DNA of 64,000 nucleotides from CF-118 sp035934385 (GTDB lineage: Bacteria > Chloroflexota > Dormibacteria > Dormibacterales > Dormibacteraceae), in assembly GCA_035934385.1 (NCBI GenBank), contig DASYXY010000082.1:1-64000 (forward strand), given 5' to 3'. The translations under genes were made by a program, and so were the position numbers. Positions 1 through 7,570 of the stretch are shown here, piece by piece (the stretch's first letter is position 1; each line of letters starts with the position of its first letter). The notes below the pieces were generated by a model, which was not told the DNA's origin, searched no databases, and saw nothing but the letters and a program-made list of their open reading frames with translations.

Positions 1-144
1 GCCGCGATGGTGTGCACCATCGAACCCGGCGTGTACATCCAGGGATGGGGCGGCGTCCGGATCGAGGACGACCTCGTGGTGGAGTCGCATGGCGCGAGGC
101 TGCTCACGCAGGCGGACCGTTCGCTCTACGTGATCTCGGTATGA
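1..144 (+). CDS. M24-family aminopeptidase, C-terminal end (partial)
   Basis: The frame open from the first base encodes 47 residues ending in a TGA. It contains TIEPGVYIQGWGGVRIEDD, the conserved C-terminal metal-site region of Xaa-Pro aminopeptidases (pita-bread fold); the Glu residues of IEPG and RIED are the family's metal ligands. The family removes N-terminal residues preceding proline in the cytoplasm. The stop overlaps the ATG of the following Fur-family gene (ATGA), so the two are probably translationally coupled. Only the end of the gene is inside the window, so substrate specificity cannot be judged. Confidence 0.85.
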   Translation, partial: AAMVCTIEPGVYIQGWGGVRIEDDLVVESHGARLLTQADRSLYVISV

Positions 145-584
145 GCGCGACCACGGGCATGCGTCGCACCGCGCAGCGTTCGATGGTGTTCCAGGCGATC
201 GTCCAGCTGGGCGGTCACTGCACGGCCGACCAGATCACCGAGGAGCTGCGGCGCACGCGGCCGACGTTTCCTCGCAGCACTGTTTACCGCGGCCTTGACG
301 CGCTGACTGCGTCCGGGGCCATCTACGCGGCGCACCTCGGCGAAGGTCCCACGCACTACGAGCTGGCGAGCGGCGAGCACCAGCACGCGGTGTGCGAAGT
401 GTGTGGCGGCGTGCTGCATATCGAGGAGGACCTCGTCGCCGCGATCGAAGGCCACCTCGAGGAGCAGCACCGGTTCAAGCCCGCGCGGACCGAGGTGCTC
501 GTGGTCGGTATTTGCGAAAGCTGCTCGCGCGCGCCGGGCCTCAAGTCCGCACGGAGACCGACTCTGGCTCACGTACACCGCTGA
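141..584 (+). CDS. Fur-family metalloregulator
   Basis: This 147-residue protein has the Fur/Zur/PerR layout. An N-terminal winged helix (about residues 8-85, with PRSTVYRGLDAL as the recognition helix) is followed by a dimerisation/metal domain with the HQHAVCEVCG motif and a second C-x2-C pair (GICESCSR), together forming the structural Zn site. The start chosen is the ATG overlapping the upstream stop; a longer reading from base 12 lies in another frame of the peptidase and is not credible. Which metal it senses (Fe, Zn, Mn or peroxide) cannot be told from sequence. Expected role: DNA-bound repressor of metal or oxidative stress genes. Confidence 0.9.
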   Translation: MSATTGMRRTAQRSMVFQAIVQLGGHCTADQITEELRRTRPTFPRSTVYRGLDALTASGAIYAAHLGEGPTHYELASGEHQHAVCEVCGGVLHIEEDLVAAIEGHLEEQHRFKPARTEVLVVGICESCSRAPGLKSARRPTLAHVHR

Positions 585-627
585 TAGAGTTGCGGCGAGC
601 CGCCCAGTCTCATTAGAAGAGGACGCG

Positions 628-1365
628 ATGGAGCCAAAGATCATCGGCACCGTGCTGCCAGTGCTCGAGCTGAACATGCAGCCGGGCGACAAGGTTTTCG
701 CCGAGTCAGGCCAGCTCTCGTGGATGTCGATGGCGATCCAGATGCAGACCTCGACCACGGCCGGCGGACAGTCGGGCGGCCTGTTCGGCGCCCTCGGCCG
801 CGCGGTCGCCGGCGGCACGCTGTTCATGACCGAGTACACGGCGGCGGGGGGTCCGGGGCTGCTCACCTTCGCGGCCAAGCTGCCTGGCCAGATCCTGCCG
901 ATCGACGTGGCGCCCAACGCCGGCTACATGGTCCACCGCCACGGTTTCATGTGCGGAACGATGGGTGTGCAGTTCTCGATCGGCTTCCAGCAGCGCCTGG
1001 GCGCCGGCGTCTTCGGCGGCACCGGCTTCCGCATGCAGCGTTTGCAGGGCCAGGGTCAGGCGTGGGTGGAGTTGAACGGCGAGGTCGTCACCTACGACCT
1101 GCAGGCGGGCAACACGTTGAGGGTGCACCCCGGGCACGTCGGCATGTACCAGGAAACCGTGCAGTTCAACATCACCACGATCCCCGGCATCAAGAACGCG
1201 CTTTTCGGCGGCGACGGCATCTTCCTCGCGACGCTGACAGGTCCGGGTCGTGTGTGGCTGCAGTCGATGTCGATGCCGCACCTCGCGCACGCCATCGCCG
1301 AGTACCTGCCGCGCCCGGCGGAATCGAGCGGCGGTCTCGTCGGCCAGCTGCTGCAGGGGTCTTAG
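628..1365 (+). CDS. AIM24-family protein, copy 1
   Basis: A 245-residue protein of the AIM24/TIGR00266 family, beta-rich and glycine-rich with no signal peptide. The family core is seen as FAESGQLSWM near the N terminus, LFMTEYTA in the middle and GPGRVWLQSM at the end. Bacterial members have no firmly assigned biochemical role; the mitochondrial homologue affects cristae organisation. The start has an AGAAGAGGA ribosome site 5-12 bases upstream. It is followed three bases later by a close paralogue, so the pair is a tandem duplication expressed together. The unusually high Met/Gln content is shared by both copies. Confidence 0.85.
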   Translation: MEPKIIGTVLPVLELNMQPGDKVFAESGQLSWMSMAIQMQTSTTAGGQSGGLFGALGRAVAGGTLFMTEYTAAGGPGLLTFAAKLPGQILPIDVAPNAGYMVHRHGFMCGTMGVQFSIGFQQRLGAGVFGGTGFRMQRLQGQGQAWVELNGEVVTYDLQAGNTLRVHPGHVGMYQETVQFNITTIPGIKNALFGGDGIFLATLTGPGRVWLQSMSMPHLAHAIAEYLPRPAESSGGLVGQLLQGS

Positions 1366-1367
1366 CG

Positions 1368-2063
1368 ATGGATCCGAAGATCGTCGGCACGGTGATGCCC
1401 GTGCTCGAGCTGAACATGCAGCCCAACGAGAAAGTGTTCGCGGAGTCGGGCCAGCTGTCGTGGATGTCGATGGCGGTGCAGATGCAGACGTCTACGACCG
1501 CGGGTGGCCAGCAGGGCGGTTTCCTCGGTGCGCTCGGCCGGGCGGTCGCCGGCGGCACGCTGTTCATGACCGAGTACACGGCCGTCGGTGGCCAGGGCCT
1601 GCTCGCTTTCGCGGCCAAGCTGCCGGGACAGATCCTTCCCATGGAGATCACTCCCAGCGGCGGCTACATGGTCCACCGCCACGGATTCATGTGCGCGACG
1701 CCCGGCGTGCAGTTCTCAATTGGCTTCCAGCAGCGCCTCGGCGCCGGCATCTTCGGCGGCACCGGCTTCCGCATGCAGCGGCTGCAGGGGCAGGGCCAGG
1801 CCTGGGTCGAGCTGCACGGCGAAGTGGTGACTTACGACCTGCAGCCAGGCAACACGCTGCGCGTACACCCCGGACATGTCGGCATGTACCAGGAATCTGT
1901 GCAGTTCAACATCACGACGATCCCGGGCATCAAAAACGCGTTCTTCGGCGGCGACGGCATCTTCCTCGCCGCGCTGACGGGGCCGGGTCGCGTGTGGCTG
2001 CAGTCGATGACGATGCAGCACCTGGCGCACGCCATCCAGGAGTACCTGCCGAGAGCCGGGTAA
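1368..2063 (+). CDS. AIM24-family protein, copy 2
   Basis: A 231-residue paralogue of the preceding gene, nearly identical through the core (QPNEKVFAESGQLSWMSM, MVHRHGFMC, LGAGIFGGTGFRMQRLQGQG). It lacks the C-terminal 14 or so residues of copy 1. Substitutions cluster around the first Gly-rich loop and the PSGGYMVH segment. The family function is unsettled; hetero-oligomer formation between the two copies is a reasonable inference. The HAD gene starts four bases downstream, so all three genes probably share a transcript. Confidence 0.85.
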   Translation: MDPKIVGTVMPVLELNMQPNEKVFAESGQLSWMSMAVQMQTSTTAGGQQGGFLGALGRAVAGGTLFMTEYTAVGGQGLLAFAAKLPGQILPMEITPSGGYMVHRHGFMCATPGVQFSIGFQQRLGAGIFGGTGFRMQRLQGQGQAWVELHGEVVTYDLQPGNTLRVHPGHVGMYQESVQFNITTIPGIKNAFFGGDGIFLAALTGPGRVWLQSMTMQHLAHAIQEYLPRAG

Positions 2064-2067
2064 GCAG

Positions 2068-2733
2068 TTGTCCGACCGCTGGCTCACCTTCGACTGCTTC
2101 GGAACGCTGATCGACTGGCGGCACGGCATCGGCACGACCGGAGAGCTGCTATTCCCGGGCCGCGGCAATGACTTTCTTGCCGCATACATCGACCTGGAGG
2201 CCGAGGTCGAAGCAGACGGACCCTTCCGCCGCTACCGCGCGATCCTCACCGAGACCACGAGGCGCGTCGCCACACATCTCGCGCTCGACCTGAAGCCCGA
2301 CAACGCCACCGCGCTGGTGTCGACCATTCCTTACTGGCCGCCGTTCGCCGACGTCGGACCGGCGTTGAGCGCGCTCAAGAAGGACGGCTGGAGAATGGCC
2401 CTGCTCACGAACTGCGACCGCGACCTCATCGCGCAGACTCAGCGGCGATTGCCCGTGGCGTTCGACGCGGTGGTCACCGCGGAGGACGTTTCTTCATACA
2501 AGCCGAACCACGCACACTTCAATCTGTTCAAGTCGACGTTCGGTTCGTCGGCCGCGGTCTGGATTCACGTCGCGCAGAGCTACTTCCACGACATCAAGCC
2601 GGCGCACCAATTGGGCATCGCGCGCGTGTGGGTCAACCGCCAGGGCGAGAAGGACGACCCCTCGATCGCCGACGCGGTGCTGCGTGGTCTCGCTGATCTG
2701 CCTGAGACAGTCGGCCGGCTAGCCAAGCGATGA
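2068..2733 (+). CDS. HAD-superfamily hydrolase, haloacid-dehalogenase type
   Basis: A 221-residue cytoplasmic protein with a TTG start. Motif I is FDCFGTLIDW (the first Asp is the nucleophile), motif II LLTNCD, motif III the Lys of SSYKPNHAHF and motif IV around HVAQSYFHDIKPA. Because the second residue after the nucleophile is not Asp (DCFGT rather than DxDGT), it resembles the L-2-haloacid dehalogenase branch rather than a phosphatase. Substrate unknown. It sits four bases after AIM24 copy 2 and is likely co-transcribed. Confidence 0.8.
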   Translation: MSDRWLTFDCFGTLIDWRHGIGTTGELLFPGRGNDFLAAYIDLEAEVEADGPFRRYRAILTETTRRVATHLALDLKPDNATALVSTIPYWPPFADVGPALSALKKDGWRMALLTNCDRDLIAQTQRRLPVAFDAVVTAEDVSSYKPNHAHFNLFKSTFGSSAAVWIHVAQSYFHDIKPAHQLGIARVWVNRQGEKDDPSIADAVLRGLADLPETVGRLAKR

Positions 2734-2826
2734 CCGCGGCCGTCGCACTTGACGTGCGGCTTCGGCCGGCGCATAAATCGCATGGAAACTCTGATCCGGT
2801 TCTGCATGGTTCACAGGGGGTGTCTC

Positions 2827-3501
2827 ATGCGCAAGGCGAGGGTCACACGGCTTCTGTCGACCGCGGGAGCGGTGGTGGCGGCGGTCTTGTTTACGAATGC
2901 TCCAGTTGTGGCCGGCCAGGCGTCTGACTGGAGCCTCGGCTACTTCACGCCGTCGACGCACGGCGCGATTTCCAACTCCTCAGTTGCCGCGCTGGCGGGT
3001 GGCGTGGCCACGTTCGATTTCACCAACCAGCCCAACACCGCATTGCTGGTCACGAGCCACGGGGCGTTCAAAGGCACTTTGCTGGGCAACGATCAGGGCA
3101 AGACCATCACCGCGACGTTCACTGTCAGCGGCGCTTCCGCGTTCACGTATTTCGGCCAGGGCGATCCGAACGTCAACCCGTGCGTTTTCCCGGCCAACGT
3201 CCGCCTGTATTTCGAGACATCCAATGCGGGCGGCTTCGCGTTCACCGACTTCTGGTGGTCGGACACGGCTGCAGCGGTTCTCGCCAACGGCACGGTGACC
3301 ATCACCGCGAGCGTGCTGTCTACTGGCTGGTCCGACTGGAACGGTCAGCCGGCCGCCGGCAATGTGGACGCGTTCAACCAGGCGGCGTCGAACGTCACCC
3401 TGATCGGGCTTTCGTTCGGCGGCGGCTGCTTCTTCGCCAACGGAGTCGGCACGGTCGACGGTTCGGGAACATTCGACCTGGACAGCTTCTCCGTCAGCTG
3501 A
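2827..3501 (+). CDS. Secreted protein of unknown function
   Basis: The start chosen is the ATG preceded by AGGGGG, which gives an N-terminal MRKARVTRLL followed by a hydrophobic core and a VVAGQA cleavage-like site: a Sec signal peptide of about 30 residues. The mature part (about 194 residues) is rich in Ala, Gly, Thr, Asn and Phe and predicted to be all beta, resembling choice-of-anchor or exported beta-sandwich proteins. No catalytic motif is recognised. It is convergent with the DapF-like gene; the two stops overlap by 8 bp. Confidence 0.65.
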   Translation: MRKARVTRLLSTAGAVVAAVLFTNAPVVAGQASDWSLGYFTPSTHGAISNSSVAALAGGVATFDFTNQPNTALLVTSHGAFKGTLLGNDQGKTITATFTVSGASAFTYFGQGDPNVNPCVFPANVRLYFETSNAGGFAFTDFWWSDTAAAVLANGTVTITASVLSTGWSDWNGQPAAGNVDAFNQAASNVTLIGLSFGGGCFFANGVGTVDGSGTFDLDSFSVS

Positions 3502-4327
3502 AATCAGATAGATCGACGCGCGCGCGGTAGACGCGACGCGCTGGGCCGGACTGGATGAGGGTTCCCTCGTCGCTCCTGCGCACTGCGAGCTCGCCGCCGG
3601 GCATCTGCACCGTCACGCGATCGTCGACGAGCTCCGCGCGCATACAGGCGGCCGCGACCGCGCTGGCGCTGGTGCCTGATGCCAGCGTGTAGCCGGCGCC
3701 GCGCTCCCAGATCTCGATCCGCACACGCCCGCGATGAAGGACTTCGAAAAGCTGGACGTTGGTCCGTTCCGGGAAGGCCTCGTGGCGCTCGAGCAGGGGG
3801 CCGAGCTCCAGGCAGCGCTCCCTCGTGACCGGCTGGCCGAAGACGACGCAGTGCGGGTTCCCCACCGATACGAGCATCGCCTCCACGTCACCGGCGGACG
3901 TGTGCAGGCGCACCCGGTCGGGCTCCCCCTCGAAGCGAGCCGGGAGATCGGCGGCTCGAAATGACGCCCGGCCGATGTCGATCTCGCTGACGACCTCGGC
4001 GCCATCTTGCGAAAGGACGGTCACGTGGTTGGTGGCGGACTGCGTGTGGAGGTCGAACCGCTCGCCGGCGCTATGGTCGAGCACCGCATGCGCGGCGATG
4101 ATGCGCAGGCCGTTGCCGCTCTTCTGCGCCTCGGAGGAGTCGGGGTTGAAGATGCGGACCGTCATCGACCACGGCTCGAACGCAAGCAGTCCGTCCGCAC
4201 CCAGCCCGCGGTTGCGGTCGCACATCGCGGGCAGCAGCGGAACTACCTGCTCCAGTGGCGCGGGCATGTCGAGCACGAGATAGTCGTTGCCGAGCGCCTG
4301 GTACTTGATGAGGTCTATTTGCGACAA
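3494..4327 (-). CDS. DapF-like protein with both catalytic Cys replaced by Ser
   Basis: A 277-residue protein with the two-lobed diaminopimelate epimerase fold signature: KYQALGNDYLVLD, CDRNRGLGADG, RIFNPDSSEAQKSGNGLR and EIWERGAGYTLASGTSAS. In true DapF the two catalytic residues are Cys in CGNG and Cys in ACGTG. Here both read Ser (AGC codon near base 4115, TCA codon near 3683); surrounding Asn, Glu and Gly positions are kept. DapF normally interconverts LL- and meso-diaminopimelate for lysine and peptidoglycan synthesis. This copy is more likely a divergent isomerase/epimerase or has lost that activity. The start is TTG, with a TAGATT hexamer 9 bases upstream, consistent with a leaderless transcript. 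Confidence 0.8.
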   Translation of the reverse strand: MSQIDLIKYQALGNDYLVLDMPAPLEQVVPLLPAMCDRNRGLGADGLLAFEPWSMTVRIFNPDSSEAQKSGNGLRIIAAHAVLDHSAGERFDLHTQSATNHVTVLSQDGAEVVSEIDIGRASFRAADLPARFEGEPDRVRLHTSAGDVEAMLVSVGNPHCVVFGQPVTRERCLELGPLLERHEAFPERTNVQLFEVLHRGRVRIEIWERGAGYTLASGTSASAVAAACMRAELVDDRVTVQMPGGELAVRRSDEGTLIQSGPARRVYRARVDLSDFS

Positions 4328-4448
4328 CGTCCCAATAATCTAGGAGTTCGTCCTGGCGCACGAGGGTTGTCTAAAATGACGCGACATGCAGTATCTCGTC
4401 TGGCCTGCTCAGCGACTGGTCTACCACCCGGCCTGCTTCTGTAGCTGA

Positions 4449-4490
4449 CCGGCCGTTTGCTCGCGCCGCAAAGGCGCGCCCATCCGGCCG
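4449..4490 (+). promoter_or_regulatory. Structured leader upstream of the sulfurtransferase
   Basis: Nested inverted repeats can fold in the 5' untranslated region: outer CCGGCCG arms (4449-4455 and 4484-4490) and inner CGCGCC/GGCGCG arms (4462-4467 and 4473-4478) closed by a GCAAA loop. It lies about 60 bases before the TTG start. No U-tract follows, so a plain terminator is unlikely, and no known riboswitch consensus is recognised. Confidence 0.35.
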
Positions 4491-4548
4491 TGCGTTTGAT
4501 CCATCACCAATCCATTGGTTCATTGCCATTTACGGGAGGTTTCGAGAA

Positions 4549-5394
4549 TTGAGCTCATCGACAACTGCGGCGAAGGCGCTAGTCAGCACCGAATGGATCG
4601 CTGACCACGCGAAAGACCACGGCCTGCGTCTCGTGGAGGTCGACGTAGACCCGACCAATTACGAGAAGGGCCACATCGACGGTGCTGTCGGATGGAACTG
4701 GAAGAAGCATCTGCAGGACCAGCTCGTGCGCGACATCGCGGGCAAAGAGGCGCTGGAGCAGCTGCTGAGCGAGAGCGGAATCACGCCCGACACGAACGTC
4801 GTGCTTTACGGCGACAACAACAACTGGTTCGCCGCCTATGCGTACTGGGCACTGAAGTACTACGGCCACGACAAGGTGCAGCTGGTGGACGGCGGCCGCG
4901 TCAAATGGGAGAAGGAAGGGCGCGCGTACAGCACGGAGGAGCCGAGCTATGAACGGTCGCACTACCACTTCCACGGCTCACCCCGCGAGGACATCCGCGC
5001 GTACAAGGACCAGGTGCAGTCGAAGATCGGCAAGGTCGCCCTGGTCGACGTCCGCTCGCCGAAGGAGTTTTCGGGCGAGCTGCTCGCGCCCGAGAACCTT
5101 CCCCAGGAGGGTGCTCAGCGCGGCGGCCACATCCCGACGGCGGCCAGCATCCCGTGGGCGACGGCGGTGAACGCCGAAGACGGAACCTTCAAGCCGGTTG
5201 CCGAGCTGAAGGAGATCTACGGCGGCAAGGGCGTGACACCGAACAAGGAAGTCATCGCCTACTGCCGCATCGGCGAGCGCTCGGCGCACACGTGGTTCGT
5301 GCTGCGCGAGCTGCTCGGCTACCCGGATGTCAAGAACTACGACGGCTCGTGGACCGAGTGGGGGAGCTCGATAAGGGTTCCCATCGAGAAGTAG
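4549..5394 (+). CDS. Thiosulfate/3-mercaptopyruvate sulfurtransferase
   Basis: A 281-residue tandem-rhodanese protein. The N-terminal domain (about 10-130) is the inactive one. The C-terminal domain (about 150-281) carries the active-site loop with Cys near residue 239 in AYCRIGERSAHTWF. CRIGERS is the loop type seen in bacterial thiosulfate sulfurtransferases (SseA/CysA-like), which move sulfane sulfur from thiosulfate to cyanide or thiol acceptors. The start is TTG, preceded by GGGAGGT at a good spacing. It opens a three-gene operon with a DUF4395 membrane protein and a thioredoxin-like protein, pointing to sulfur transfer or thiosulfate oxidation across the membrane. Confidence 0.9.
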   Translation: MSSSTTAAKALVSTEWIADHAKDHGLRLVEVDVDPTNYEKGHIDGAVGWNWKKHLQDQLVRDIAGKEALEQLLSESGITPDTNVVLYGDNNNWFAAYAYWALKYYGHDKVQLVDGGRVKWEKEGRAYSTEEPSYERSHYHFHGSPREDIRAYKDQVQSKIGKVALVDVRSPKEFSGELLAPENLPQEGAQRGGHIPTAASIPWATAVNAEDGTFKPVAELKEIYGGKGVTPNKEVIAYCRIGERSAHTWFVLRELLGYPDVKNYDGSWTEWGSSIRVPIEK

Positions 5395-5396
5395 TC

Positions 5397-5864
5397 ATGT
5401 CGACCGCCCTGCAGACAGTCGATCACTCGGCGTTGAAGGTCAACCAGGCCGGCATCGTCGTGACGGTGCTGGTTGCGTTCATCGGCAGCTTCTTCTCGCC
5501 GGTCGCATGGGTGCTGATTCCGCTGCTCGCGATCGTCCTGCTGCTGGGCACATTCGCGCCGCAGCTGGCGCTGTTCAAGCAGTTCTACTTTCGCGTCCTC
5601 AAACCGGCGGGTATCGTCAAGCCGCGCCCGGTGCAGGATCGGCCGGAGCCTCACAACTTCGCGCAGGGCCTCGGCGGCGTGTTTCTCGCCGTCGCCTCGC
5701 TGTTCCTCTACTTGGCGGCGCCGACCTACGGGCTCGTCGCAGCGATCGGGCCGGCACTGTCGCTGCTGGTGGCCGTGCTCGCCTTCGTCAACCTGGCGTT
5801 CGGTTACTGCCTCGGCTGCCAGATCTACTACCAGCTTGGCAAGCGGGGACTCATTCGAGCGTGA
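5397..5864 (+). CDS. DUF4395 membrane protein
   Basis: A 155-residue integral membrane protein with about four transmembrane segments, two near the N terminus and two near the C terminus. It carries the DUF4395 hallmark NLAFGYCLGCQIYY (C-x2-C at the end of the last helix) and the central motif ...PRPVQDRPEPHNFAQ. DUF4395 genes regularly sit beside rhodanese and thioredoxin genes, as here, and the CxxC may carry sulfur or electrons through the membrane; that role is inference. It starts two bases after the sulfurtransferase stop and its own stop overlaps the next start (GTGA). Confidence 0.85.
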   Translation: MSTALQTVDHSALKVNQAGIVVTVLVAFIGSFFSPVAWVLIPLLAIVLLLGTFAPQLALFKQFYFRVLKPAGIVKPRPVQDRPEPHNFAQGLGGVFLAVASLFLYLAAPTYGLVAAIGPALSLLVAVLAFVNLAFGYCLGCQIYYQLGKRGLIRA

Positions 5865-6253
5865 ATCCACAGCTCTGGGCGCTGGCGGCGGTGGGCATCG
5901 TGGTGCTCGCCGCCGTCGCTCTGGAGCGCGTGCATTCGTATCGAGCGGGCCGGGCCGCGCTATCGGCGGAGGGATCGCCCTCCGCCGCGCCCTACATCCT
6001 TTACTTCACCGGCAACGGCTGCACCGTCTGCCGAACTCACCAGGAGCCTGCTCTCGCCAGGCTCGGTGAAGTGCGCGTGGACAAGGTCGATGCAATCGCG
6101 GAGCACGAACTGGCCGAGCGTTTCCACGTGTACACGCTGCCGACCACGGTCGTGATGTCGTCGAGCGGCAAGGCACTGCACGTCAACTACGGCTACGCGC
6201 CAGCGCCGAAGCTCGAGCGGCAGCTGGCCGAAGCGAGGACCCTGACCGCTTAA
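5861..6253 (+). CDS. Membrane-anchored thioredoxin-like protein
   Basis: A 130-residue protein with an N-terminal hydrophobic anchor (about residues 5-22) and a thioredoxin fold. The redox site is atypical, GNGCTVCRTH (CTVC in place of CGPC), followed by the cis-Pro segment YTLPTTVVM. The GTG start overlaps the DUF4395 stop, so coupling is tight. The fold most likely faces the outside, where it could exchange electrons or persulfide with the DUF4395 CxxC pair or the rhodanese product. It is the last gene of the sulfur operon. Confidence 0.8.
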   Translation: MNPQLWALAAVGIVVLAAVALERVHSYRAGRAALSAEGSPSAAPYILYFTGNGCTVCRTHQEPALARLGEVRVDKVDAIAEHELAERFHVYTLPTTVVMSSSGKALHVNYGYAPAPKLERQLAEARTLTA

Positions 6254-6264
6254 GCTGGGAGTCG

Positions 6265-7500
6265 ATGCGACTCCGTCTTCTCATCGCGATCCTCGTACTG
6301 ATCGCAGCGGCATGCGGTGACTCCTCGCAGAGCGCAAACCCGGCCGGCACGATCACCATCGGTGCGATCTACCCGCTGAGCGGTCCTCAGGCCCCGGGCG
6401 GCAAAGACGAGCTCGGCGGAGTGCAGTCCGCTTTGCAGCTGGCGCAGGCGCAAGGCGTGTTGGGTCATCGCGTGCAGCTGCGCATCATCGATGCGACCAC
6501 GCCCGACCAGGCAAGCGCGGCGGTCGATCAGCTCGTCCAACAGGACCACGTGCCCGCGATCCTCGGTACGTATGGGAGCACTCTTGCGGTCGCGGCTTCA
6601 GCTCGCGCCGAGGAGTTGAAGACCGTCTACTGGGAGACGGGTGCGGTCGCGGATCCAATCACCGCCCAGCGACACTACGTTTTCCGAACGGTCGCCACAG
6701 GTAGCTCGCTGGGGCGCATGGCCGTCACGTTCACTCACGACGTGCTCATTCCCGCGAGCGGCCTCACGTCGCCGCGCGTCGTCATCGTGCACGTGAACGA
6801 CATCTACGGCGAGTCGGTCGGCGGGGGCGAGTTGGCCCTGGCCCAGCAGCTCGGCATCAATGTCGTCGACACGATCGCCTACAACCCGAATGCATTCGAC
6901 ACATACGCGCTCGCCGGCCGCATCGCTGACGACCGGCCGGACTTTCTCTGGGACGTTAGCTACATCGACGACGGCGTCGCCATCTGGCAGGCGATTGTGA
7001 GCCGGCACATCCCGATCAAAGCAGCGGTGGGAACCAGCTCCGCGTTCTGCATGCCAGAGTTCGGTCGCAGGCTGGGCGCCCAGGCGATCGGTGTTTACGC
7101 CGCGGACAAGCCCGACGCCACCATCAGCCAGGCCGCGCTATCGCCCGCGGGTCGCAAGCTACTAGCCGAGGCGCAGAGCGCATACGAGCGCTACAACCAC
7201 GCCGCCATGAGCATCCCCGCGGTGGCCGGATTCGTCGGCGCCTGGACCCTGCTGCATGACGTGTTGCCCAACATCTCGGGCGCGATCACACCTGACTCGA
7301 TCCGCGCGGCGGCGTTGAAGGTCGACGTGCCGACCGGCGACAGCATCAACGGGGGCGGCGTGCGTTTTGGAGCGGATGGCACACTCGACGAGGGGCAGAA
7401 CACGCGCGCGGCCGCGGTGGTCGGTCAGTGGCAGGCGGTGGAGGACATGCGCGTGGTCTACCCGGCGGCTTACGCGACCGCAAAGCCGATCCTCCACTAG
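6265..7500 (+). CDS. Branched-chain amino-acid-type ABC substrate-binding lipoprotein
   Basis: A 411-residue periplasmic-binding-fold type I (LivJ/Peripla_BP_6) protein. The N terminus is a lipoprotein signal with lipobox IAAAC (Cys near residue 17). The binding domain begins TITIGAIYPLSGPQAPGG and contains QLVQQDHVPAILGTYGS and VIVHVNDIYGES, both family-typical. LivJ-type proteins deliver amino acids or amides to LivHMGF permeases, but no permease or ATPase gene adjoins it, so it may work with a remote transporter or act as a sensor. It is followed by a palindromic repeat in a convergent gap. Confidence 0.85.
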   Translation: MRLRLLIAILVLIAAACGDSSQSANPAGTITIGAIYPLSGPQAPGGKDELGGVQSALQLAQAQGVLGHRVQLRIIDATTPDQASAAVDQLVQQDHVPAILGTYGSTLAVAASARAEELKTVYWETGAVADPITAQRHYVFRTVATGSSLGRMAVTFTHDVLIPASGLTSPRVVIVHVNDIYGESVGGGELALAQQLGINVVDTIAYNPNAFDTYALAGRIADDRPDFLWDVSYIDDGVAIWQAIVSRHIPIKAAVGTSSAFCMPEFGRRLGAQAIGVYAADKPDATISQAALSPAGRKLLAEAQSAYERYNHAAMSIPAVAGFVGAWTLLHDVLPNISGAITPDSIRAAALKVDVPTGDSINGGGVRFGADGTLDEGQNTRAAAVVGQWQAVEDMRVVYPAAYATAKPILH

Positions 7501-7502
7501 GC

Positions 7503-7564
7503 CGAGTGCCGGCACTCGCGTGCCCGAAATCGAAAAGACGAGTGCCAGTGCCGGCACTCGAGCG
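7503..7564. repeat. Dispersed double-palindrome repeat, copy A
   Basis: Two palindromes, CGAGTGCCGGCACTCG (7503-7518) and AGTGCCGGCACT within 7546-7560, are separated by about 28 bases that include GCCCGAAA. The same arrangement, inverted, recurs at 55403-55463. Here it sits between two convergent genes, a usual position for REP/BIME-type elements or bidirectional terminators. There is no U-tract, so a REP-like element is the better reading. Confidence 0.7.
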
Positions 7565-7570
7565 GTCCTG

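Noticed and set aside
4449..4490. A known riboswitch in front of the sulfurtransferase.
   Set aside because: No SAM, SAH or other consensus core could be matched; kept only as an unassigned structured leader.
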